A DNA stretch of 64,000 bases. Source: Musa acuminata AAA Group. Lineage: Eukaryota > Streptophyta > Magnoliopsida > Zingiberales > Musaceae. The stretch is taken from the NCBI RefSeq assembly GCF_036884655.1, contig NC_088340.1:25553001-25617000 (forward strand), in the 5' to 3' direction. The translations under genes were made by a program, and so were the position numbers. The notes below the pieces were generated by a model that was not told the DNA's origin, did not search any database, and worked only from the letters and a program-made list of their open reading frames with translations. The stretch's first letter is position 1, and each line of letters opens with the position of its first letter. Of this stretch, positions 56,485 through 64,000 are shown one piece after another.

Positions 56485-56654
56485 GGCGGTGGCACCGCCT
56501 AGACTGGCGGTGGCACCGCCCAGCACCCGAGAGCTGGGCGGTGACACCTCCTTGGCTGGGCGGTTGCACCGTCCAACACCCGAGCGCTGGGTGGTGGCAC
56601 CGCTTGGCTGGGCGGTGGCACCGCTTGGCTGGGCGGTGGCACCTCCAGCATCGA
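56485..56654 (+). repeat. Palindrome array in the 5' LTR of N
   Basis: Seven units of GGCGGTG-N-CACCGCC or close variants at about 19-29 base spacing, directly upstream of the TATA box. The 3' LTR has six. Each unit can form a hairpin or bind a dimeric protein. Palindromic LTR motifs are a known Sirevirus trait. Confidence 0.85.
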
Positions 56655-56707
56655 GAACCCTAAGAGAATTCAAATTTTGGAGCTCAAATTTGAATCCTCT
56701 TGAGGCC

Positions 56708-56715
56708 TATAAATA
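56708..56715 (+). promoter_or_regulatory. TATA box of element N 5' LTR
   Basis: TATAAATA in GAGGCCTATAAATACCCCTC. Transcription should start about 30 bases downstream. Confidence 0.78.
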
Positions 56716-57213
56716 CCCCTCAAATCTCAGCTGAGATTACAACTTTTTGAGCAGCAAGTGTTTGAGAGAAAGGCCTTAGAAAAGTGTTAGCTTGTCTTGT
56801 TTTCAATTTGCTAGTGTTCACCTCCTTCCTTCTTTCTGAAAATCTATAAGAGAGTGAACCACTTGTAAAAGTTGTAAGAGGGGTATTCACCCTTCACTTT
56901 CAAGAGATTTGCTAGTGGAAGGTGGGAGCCTCATCGAAGAGAGGCCTCGCAAGTGGATGTAGGTCACTTGACCGAACCACTTTAAAAACGGCGTAATATA
57001 TGGTTTGCATTTCTTATTATCATTTACATTACTACAAACCTTCTTACTTGCTTTGTTTCATCATTATCTTTGCTGCTCAACTTTGCGAATACGCTTTCAA
57101 GTTAATCACTTCCGATTCTGATTTTTATCGTACGAAAGATTTGTCGAAATCAACGTTTTAATCCGCTGCACTAATTCACCCCCCCCTCTTAGTGCCGCTC
57201 CGATCCTAACAAT

Positions 57214-57225
57214 TGGTATCAGAGC
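57214..57225 (+). other. Primer binding site of element N
   Basis: Perfect TGGTATCAGAGC, two bases after the LTR end. Confidence 0.93.
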
Positions 57226-57261
57226 CACGTTTTTCTACCTTGGTTTAACACCCAAATAGAA

Positions 57262-58182
57262 ATGGCTCTTTACGGCTTTCAAGAGGGTCACTCTCTCATT
57301 TGTCCTTCCTTTTTCAATGGGACGGACTACACTTATTGGAAAACTCGAATGAGAGTTTTCTTACTTTCTTTGGATTTGAATTTATGGCACATAGTCGAAA
57401 ATGGATTTGAAATTTCTTCTCTTCTAATGAACCATTGGAATGATTTGGAGAAGAAGATGTTTTCTCTAAATGCAAAGGCTATGAATGCCTTATATTGTGC
57501 ACTTGACAAAAATAAATTTAATCGCATTTCGATGTGTGACTCGGCTTTTGATATTTGGAGAACTCTAGAGGTCACTCATAAAGGCACTAGCCGAGTGAAA
57601 GAGTTCAAAATCAATATTCTTATGCATTCTTACGAACTTTTCCGGATGAAACCAAGTGAGTCCATCGGAGACATGTACACCCATTTCATGGATGTCATCA
57701 ATGGACTCAAAACTCTTGGTAAAAGTTTTTCTAATTTTGAACTAGTCACTAAAATCTTAAGATCCCTTCCAAAATGTTGGGATCCAAAAGTTACGGCCAT
57801 TCAAGAGGCCAAGGACCTTAAAACATTCCCGCTCGAAGAACTTATTGGGTCTCTAATGACCTACGAAATGAACAATGTGACAAAAAGGAAACTCGAGAAT
57901 AACCTTCCAAAGGACAGGAAGGATTTCGGACATAGAACACATGAAGACCACTCGAGCATAAGCTCAAGTGATGATGAACTTAAACTACAAATGAAACAAA
58001 AATTAAAAAGAAAAAAGAATAGAACTACTTGCTTTGAACGCAAGAAGAATAAAAATTGGGATGAATTGAGCTCTTCCGAAGACGAGGAGAAAATCAAGAA
58101 AGGCGAGGTGGTAAACTACGCCTCAACCACTTTCAAAAATGAGATAATTGAAATCCCCCTAATTTATTTCGAAATTACATAA
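57262..58182 (+). CDS. Element N Gag, intact 306-codon frame without zinc knuckle
   Basis: MALYGFQEGHSLICPSFFNG starts the protein, in the same position relative to the primer site as in L. Core motifs: YTYWKTRMRVFLLSLDLNLW, LNAKAMNALYCALDKNKFNR, FDIWRTLEVTHKGTSRVKEFK, DMYTHFMDVINGLKTLGKSF, LRSLPKCWDPKVTAIQEAKDL. An acidic Ser/Asp segment and a Lys-rich run follow. CFERKKNKNWDELSSSEDEEK then stands where other copies have CYECKKPGHYKSDC. It ends IPLIYFEIT-stop. The frame is uninterrupted, while Gag in A, B, G, J and L is broken. Without a knuckle, RNA binding would have to rely on the Lys-rich tail or on partner Gag. Confidence 0.9.
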   Translation: MALYGFQEGHSLICPSFFNGTDYTYWKTRMRVFLLSLDLNLWHIVENGFEISSLLMNHWNDLEKKMFSLNAKAMNALYCALDKNKFNRISMCDSAFDIWRTLEVTHKGTSRVKEFKINILMHSYELFRMKPSESIGDMYTHFMDVINGLKTLGKSFSNFELVTKILRSLPKCWDPKVTAIQEAKDLKTFPLEELIGSLMTYEMNNVTKRKLENNLPKDRKDFGHRTHEDHSSISSSDDELKLQMKQKLKRKKNRTTCFERKKNKNWDELSSSEDEEKIKKGEVVNYASTTFKNEIIEIPLIYFEIT

Positions 58183-61100
58183 TACTTTCATGAGTTATTT
58201 TTAATTTAGTTTAGGATTAATTTTCTTGAAAATTACATGTGTTATGTTAATGCAATAAAATGTTAGATATAAATCTAATGCTTATACACCTAGTAAGATT
58301 AATCTTATGTATATGCTTGAGAAGCAAGAATGTGTCTTTTGACGATTTCTATATTTATTTTCAATGACGATGCATGACTTTTGAAAGGAAGGCTTGATGA
58401 TTTTTTTTTTAACCTTGTCTTTGGTTTTCAAACATGATGTATGGTTTTGACATATGAACAAAATTTGAGCATGCTAAGATAAAGTTAATCATATAAATTA
58501 AAACTAAAGAAGTTTTAGTTATCTATAAGAATCATTCAAAATTATGTTCAATAAAGATGCAAAATGATGGAATGAAAATATTAAATGTTTTAATACCATT
58601 TTATACATGAGATTTTAAAAGTTATACATAATGATCTTGATGGTTGTTATGAAGAAATTTGTTTTTTGATCCTAAATGATTGATGATATATATATATATT
58701 TTGGCACAAAAAGGACAAAGGCATACTTATATGAAACAACTAAATAGATAAAAGTATTTTTCTTGAAAATTCTTAGTTTGATGAATCTATTTTATCATCT
58801 TTTTATGAATATCTTGAAAATGATTTTGATTTGATGATTTTAATTTGAATGAGCTTTATCTTGATTTTTTGAGATTTATAACTTGAGATTTACTCTATAA
58901 AAATCAAGATCTTGTATCCTCAATGTTCCTTTTTAGCATCTATTATCCAAATGAATTATGATTGGTATCATTGCTATATTTCTTCTTATCGTGCACTAAA
59001 GAGAAAATTTTTCTAAATGAATCGTGATATTTCGGAACCACAATTCTTTTTATGATTCATAATGAATTGAGAAATTTTATATGCTTGAATTAATATCTTA
59101 TTCTAAGATTGAATGAATTTTATCTATATCATGATCTCCTAAGATTTTTTCTTGATTATTTAAGAGGAGATTTTTCAAAACAAAATGTGTCTTCTATTAT
59201 TATCTTTTCATGATATGATTTTCATGCAATTCCTTGTACTCATGAAATATTTATCTCATCACCCAATAACTCTTCTTGATATTCCTTATGTGATGAAACA
59301 AAATAATGCATGAAATTCAAATAAGAAGTTAATGATCATGCATGATAGGATGTAATGAATTTTGACATTTAGATACTATCATTTGAATAGCTATGATCAT
59401 GTTGCCAAAATGATTTATCATGAATGCTTGAATATCATGTATGATATGCCGATATTGATGATTGAGTTATTTGTATCATGCATGAAAAATAAAAGATATA
59501 GTTTTGAAATTGTGCATGTTCGAATTTGAAAATATGATGATGCATAATGATTAAATTGTGCAATGAAAATATTAAACATTTTGAAACCATGTTTTAGTGT
59601 CATGCATAATGATCATGCTTAATAAATTTTAAAATTATGCATGATGAATCTTGCGATTTATGGATTATTGATTTTTACTATAATGGAAGTGCCTTATTGA
59701 TCTTTGTTGTAATAAATCTTACACTTTCGGTTTTAAACATGATACATGTTTTTATTTGGCATAAATGAAATAAAATCATATGAATTGAAACAACTAAAAA
59801 GAGAAAAATATTTTTTCCTTGAAAATTTAATTTTCTCTATCTTATTGATCTTGATGATTATTATGATAAATCTATCTATACCATTTTGAATCTCTTGAAA
59901 GTAATGTTGAGATTTTGATGAATTTGATGATTTGAATTTGAATGAGGTTGTATTTAAATTATGATCTTGATTTCTTGGATTTACTACTTGAGATTCTTTT
60001 TTAATCACAATCTCTTCTTTGTACACCTACAATTTTTGTTATTTATAAAAGGAAGAGATTTGATAAAATGAATCATGTCTTTTAGTATTCAAATGGTCTT
60101 ATCTTTGATGATATGATTTCTTTATATCTATGATATAAATGCCTTGAAATGATTGAAATATTTTACACAAATGTTATGCTCTTCCCTACTTCTTTCTTGT
60201 TTTCAATGATAAAACGGGGAGAAGTTTTGATCATGCATGGTAGGATATAATTTGACAAAATTTATACCATCATGAAACATTTATGATTTACAATGATGCA
60301 TGCAATACTTGTGCTTTCTAATTTTGATGTTATGTATTACATATGATGTAAATCATGATTTAAAATGCTATGAGTTGTTGCTAAAATGATAAATGTTGAT
60401 TTAATGTTTTGTATCATGAATGCTCTAAATGATGATTGTTTGGTACCATGATCAAAATATTGATAAATAGTTAAAAATTTTAGTATCATGTATGATATCC
60501 TCATAATGTCGATCGATTTATTCAATATCGTGCATGAATGAAATATAAGGTTTTCGAAAATATGCATGTAATACTTCAACTTATGATAATGATGCATGCA
60601 ATGATAAAATATTCATGATGAAAAATTGTCTTGACATTCATAACTTGATTATTCATCCTTTGTCATGATTTTGAAATCGTTGTAAAAGGAAAAAGAACAA
60701 CAAAACTGTATTCTTCTTTTCTTTTTGACAATGACAAAGGGGGAGAAATATTGCTCGCTCAAGATGCAAAATTTGAAAACTTACACATTGCAAAAGAAGC
60801 AAAACTTGCAACTTGCACATTGCAATAAGAAGCAAGAATCATGAGCTTACACAAGAAAGCTATCTTGTATTTGCTTTCGTAATTTTTTTTGCTAGCTTGT
60901 ATGTAGTAAAACTTGCATAGTATAAAAATTGCTATCTTATAGTCTAAAGAGAAGCCAATAGTTGCTATCTCAAAATGCAAAATATGCTAACTTGCTACAG
61001 AAGCAAAATTGCTAGCTCAAACATTGCAAAGGAAGCAAAAATTTGCTAGCTTGCAACTTGCATATCGTGAAAACTGCTAGCTAGTAGTCTAAAGAGAAGC

Positions 61101-61475
61101 AATCAATAGCTATCTCAAGAAGACCAAGCATGTTAAACTTACACATCTTTAATCGTTAGATTGCATGATGATAAAACTTGATATTATGTTTTTCATGCAA
61201 TAAGTTGAACCCATATAACAAACACTTGATTGTGGTACTTCTCCTTTTTGTTGATGACAAAGGGGGAGAAGTATGTTGATGACATGACATATGATGCATA
61301 AGTTTTATGCATATGTTCATGATGATGTGTTGCAAGTATTCATGATGAATATTGCAATGACTTGAATTCAGTTTGAATTCAAGGTTCTATCAATATGGCA
61401 TATTGATAGGGGGAGTTTGTTTAAACTCCGGGAGTTAAGGTTAACTCCATTAGTCATCAATTAGTTGTCATCATC
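58183..61475 (+). mobile_element. Element N internal non-coding spacer
   Basis: About 3.3 kb, AT-rich, dense in ATGAT/ATCAT words, with no recognisable protein on either strand. Purine tracts of the form ACAAAGGGGGAGAA, with GTTGATG or AATGATA before them, lie at about 60205-60225, 60727-60748 and 61246-61270. Repeated TTGCTAGCTTGCA-like segments occupy 60760-61180. The last 240 bases are homologous to B and J. Confidence 0.78.
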
Positions 61476-61488
61476 AAAAAGGGGGAGA
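61476..61488 (+). other. Polypurine tract of element N
   Basis: AAAAAGGGGGAGA, one base before the 3' LTR. Confidence 0.92.
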
Positions 61489-61489
61489 T

Positions 61490-63104
61490 TGTTGAATCTC
61501 AGATTTTGATAATGAAACTAATTGATTGTGTTTAGATGTTTAACTGCATTTTGAGTGATGCAGGTTTACTCGATCAGGTTTAGACAGTTGACGCAGGAGG
61601 AATTGACGTTGCGTTGGAAGAGATCACGTTAGGATATTGGATGGCTGAACGCTTCGAACGTCGGGCATCGGGCCAAGGAGAGCGAAACTGTGCCAAGGAT
61701 ATCGGCGTTGCGAAGGTCAACCGCCGATTGGGCAACAAGCCGCAAGAGAGGATGATGCGCCGAAGAATCGGATGAAGCGCCAACCAATGACGTGCCGGGC
61801 AACAGAATGTCAATTCGCTTTATAATAATTGTCTAGATCGGAGTAGAGTTTTTGCTTGTGTGTGCAGGATTAACTACGATAATGACGAAGACATAAAGCA
61901 AAACAAAGTGTCAGAGTCAAGCACGAAGGATTTATTGCGAGTTCGAGAGTTCGACGGAAGTCCGAAGGTTCGTCGGGAATGCTGCCGAAACTAGCCAAGA
62001 ATGAGTAGGGAGCTTACCGAAGGGTTTTTCGGAAGCTCGCCGGAAGGTTCGTTGGAAGTTCGCGGAGCTCACCGAGAATGATCGGAGCTTTCCGAAGAAG
62101 CTCGTTGGAACTCGCCAAGATCAAATCATGAAGTCTAGGAGCTTGTCGGGAGTCCGCAGAATGGTTTCCGAGAGTTTATCGAAAGACCGTCGGAAGTTCG
62201 CCGAAAGCTCGCCGGAAGAAGTCTTGACTTATGGACTTTGTAATAGCTTATAAAATGTCTTTAAATTCGTAGTTATCATGTTAATTAGAGTTAAGATTAG
62301 GTGTTAATCCTATAACCCAAGTAGGGGCTAATTGGGCCCGAGTTCGGACTGGTTTGGGCCAAGTTTGGAGCTCAACCAGTGAGCTGATTTGGCCTAGGCG
62401 GTGGCACCGCCTAGACTGGCGGTGGCACCACCCAGCACCCAAGAGCTGGGCGGTGACACCTCCTAGGCTGGGCGGTTGCACCGTCCAACACCCGAGCACT
62501 GGGCGGTGGCACCGCTTGGCTAGGCGGTGGCACCTCCAGCATCGGGAACCCTAAGAGAATTCAAATTTTGGAGCCCAAATTTGAATCCTCTTGAGGCCTA
62601 TAAATACCCCTCAAATCTCAGCTGAGATTACAACTTTTTGAGCAGCAAGTGTTTGAGAGAAAGGCCTTAGAAAAGTGTTAGCTTGTCTTGTTTTCAATTT
62701 GCTAGTGTTCACCTCCTTCCTTCTTTCTGAAAATCTGTAAGAGAGTGAACCGCTTGTAAAAGTTGTAAGAGGGGTATTCACCCTTCACTTTCAAGAGATT
62801 TGCTAGTGGAAGGTGGGAGCCTCATCGAAGAGGGGCCTCGCAAGTGGATGTAGGTCACTTGACCGAACCACTTTAAAAACGGCGTAATCTCTGGTTTGCA
62901 TTTCTTATTATCATTTACATTACTGCAAACCTTCTTACTTGCTTTATTTCATCATTATCTTTGCTGCTCAACTTTGCGAATACGCTTTCAAGTTAATCAC
63001 TTCCGATTCTGATTTTTATCGTACGAAAGATTTGTCGAAATCAATGTTTTAATCTGCTGCACTAATTCACCCCCCCCCCTCTTAGTGCCGCTCCGATCCT
63101 AACA
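61490..63104 (+). repeat. Element N 3' LTR (1615 bp)
   Basis: TGTTGAATCTCAG...CCTAACA, with six palindrome units (about 62397-62535), TATA box at 62599-62606 and the C-tract hairpin at about 63057-63088. It is followed directly by the TSD TGAAC (63105-63109). Confidence 0.93.
62599..62606 (+). promoter_or_regulatory. TATA box of element N 3' LTR
   Basis: TATAAATA, same context as the 5' LTR. A transcript from here would run into element M's pol. Confidence 0.7.
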
Positions 63105-64000
63105 TGAACATCTAAAAGAGAGCCTTGAACATGAAGAAGAAGATGCAGAAAAAGAGCCACAACCGACCAAAGTTATGGTACATACACTAGTTGGCTACTC
63201 AATCCCACAAACGATGAAAGTTGGAGGCCTTCTCAAACAACAACCGATCACTGTTCTCATCGACACGGATAACACTAATAACTTCCTAAATAGTAAGGTT
63301 GCTATCTATATGAACTTACCTATTGAGTATTGCAGCAGGTTTGTCGTTAAGGTCGCCAACTGACGGATTTTGAAGTGTGATCATAGGTGCCCGCAGGTGA
63401 AACTGTTGTTGCAGGACCAAGAGATAATTGCAGATTTCTTCCTCCTCCCTCTTGATGATCATGAGGCCATACTCAGAATTAAATGGTTGATGACATTAGG
63501 TGATATTTCTTGGAATTTTATGCAACTAATTATAAAATTTTACAGTAAGGAGAAACCGGTGATACTGCATGGGAAACGTGAGGGCGACGTAATGACGATT
63601 TGCACACAACAAATAGAGAAGGTTTTGCATAAAGCATGCAGCAGTTTTTTGGTACAACTTGAGCAACAAACTAAGGGAGAGCCAACAAAATTTGAAGATC
63701 CAAATCTACTTCCTTTGCTTGTTGAATTTTCGGATATATTTGACGAACCGCGCAACCTACCTCTTACCCATCGGCATGATCATTGTATAATGATTCTTCC
63801 AGGCAAATCTCCAGCAAATGCTCAGCCATATCAGTATCCACATCTCCAAAAGGATGAAATAGAAAGGATTGTAAAAGAGATGCTCAAAACAGGAGTTATT
63901 CGGCCAAGTTGCAGCCCCTACTCTTCATCGGTGCTCCTCATACGAAAGAAGGATGGAATATGGTGATTATGTGTTGATTACCGAGCTCTCAATGGCATAA
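63105..64000 (+). pseudogene. Element M protease and start of reverse transcriptase
   Basis: The frame continues M's gag after N. The protease segment T-V-L-I-D-T-D-N-T-N-N-F-L has Asp where the active-site Gly of DTG is expected. A TGA at 63361-63363 interrupts the frame. Then FFLLPLDDHEAILRIKWLMTLGDISWNF (gypsy protease/linker), LLVEFSDIFDEPRNLPLTHRHDH and the RT start EIERIVKEMLKTGVIRPSCSPYSSSVLLIRKKDG follow. A TGA at 63964-63966 replaces Trp, and VDYRAL follows at the window edge. RT and integrase domains lie outside. Confidence 0.9.

Larger units (their letters stand above)
55578..57211 (+). repeat. Element N 5' LTR (1634 bp, long-U3 type)
   Basis: TGTTGAATCTC...CCTAACA. Extra U3 module at about 55640-55920, GGAAG-rich zone to 56310, seven palindrome units at 56485-56654, TATA box at 56708-56715, and C-tract hairpin (GCACTAA...TTAGTGC) near 57168-57197. 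Confidence 0.93.
55578..63104 (+). mobile_element. Element N: complete gag-only SIRE-like retrotransposon (7527 bp)
   Basis: Two full LTRs (1634 and 1615 bp), primer site, gag of 306 codons without zinc knuckle, a 3.3-kb non-coding spacer and a perfect polypurine tract, flanked by the TSD TGAAC. There is no protease, integrase, RT or RNase H. The first about 420 bases of the LTRs differ at about 12 positions, nearly all transitions. It must have been copied using Pol from another element. B and J share the layout. Confidence 0.92.
52874..64000 (+). mobile_element. Element M: Ty3/gypsy LTR retrotransposon, split by N and cut by the right window edge
   Basis: A 469-bp LTR is followed by a primer site, a 1.25-kb leader with a tandem duplication, gag, then (beyond N) protease and the start of RT. 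The GAG-PR-RT order without integrase before RT, and the RT start VIRPSCSPYSSSVLLIRKKDG followed by VDYRALN, identify Ty3/gypsy. There are stops in gag and pol. The element continues beyond the window. Confidence 0.92.

Noticed and set aside
63105..64000. Endogenous pararetrovirus (badnavirus-like) reverse transcriptase
   Set aside because: Sequences of that kind occur in Musaceae, but here the RT follows a gypsy-type Gag and protease in one frame and belongs to an element with an LTR and a tRNA-Met primer site. No movement-protein or coat motifs are seen.

Overview
This window is a block of nested plant LTR retrotransposons. I recognise no host protein gene, tRNA, rRNA or CRISPR array in 64 kb. 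Nearly every base can be assigned to Ty1/copia elements of two lineages, plus one Ty3/gypsy element at the right edge. The lineages are a Sirevirus/SIRE-Maximus-like group (LTRs TGTTGAATC...CCTAACA, long Gag, palindrome arrays in the LTR) and an Angela/BARE-like group (LTRs TGCTAG...CCCAACA). The mix, the LTR vocabulary and the gene-free nesting suggest a monocot, most likely Musaceae (Musa or Ensete). That is inference from memory of such sequences, not a search.

Layout, with letters I assigned. A (-, 1-5813) is a SIRE-like gag-pol element whose 5' LTR sits inside the 3' LTR of B. B (-, to 12862) is a gag-only element inserted in LTR fragment E (12863-13754). Then comes a four-deep nest: Angela-type LTR D (13755-26346) holds solo LTR1, which holds solo LTR2, which holds complete Angela-like element C (16040-24690). 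Target-site duplications (TSDs) TGAGG/A, TGGTG and ATTTC mark the three inner insertions. F (-, 26347-38316) is a broken Angela-like element split by complete SIRE-like element G (27008-37069, TSD TTTCT), which itself contains solo Angela-type LTR H (27714-29381, TSD CAGAA). LTR fragment I (38317-39477) meets J (+, 39478-44495), another gag-only element. LTR fragment K (44578-45286) is broken by L (+, 45287-52873), which keeps gag, lacks most of pol and carries an unrelated accessory ORF. M (+, 52874 to the right edge) is a Ty3/gypsy element split in its gag by complete gag-only element N (55578-63104, TSD TGAAC).

Functionally, the coding sequences are Gag, protease, integrase, reverse transcriptase and RNase H of the replication cycle. 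Almost all are broken, mostly by C:G to T:A changes. The points most worth checking are four. (1) A repeatedly copied gag-only SIRE-like family (N, B, J) whose Gag lacks the zinc knuckle and whose LTR has an extra U3 module. (2) Four structured hairpins with a constant core and different but pairing stems in the leader of C. (3) The accessory ORF of L. (4) A hairpin around a hypervariable C tract at the 3' end of every SIRE-like LTR, and repeated insertion of elements into the LTR palindrome arrays.
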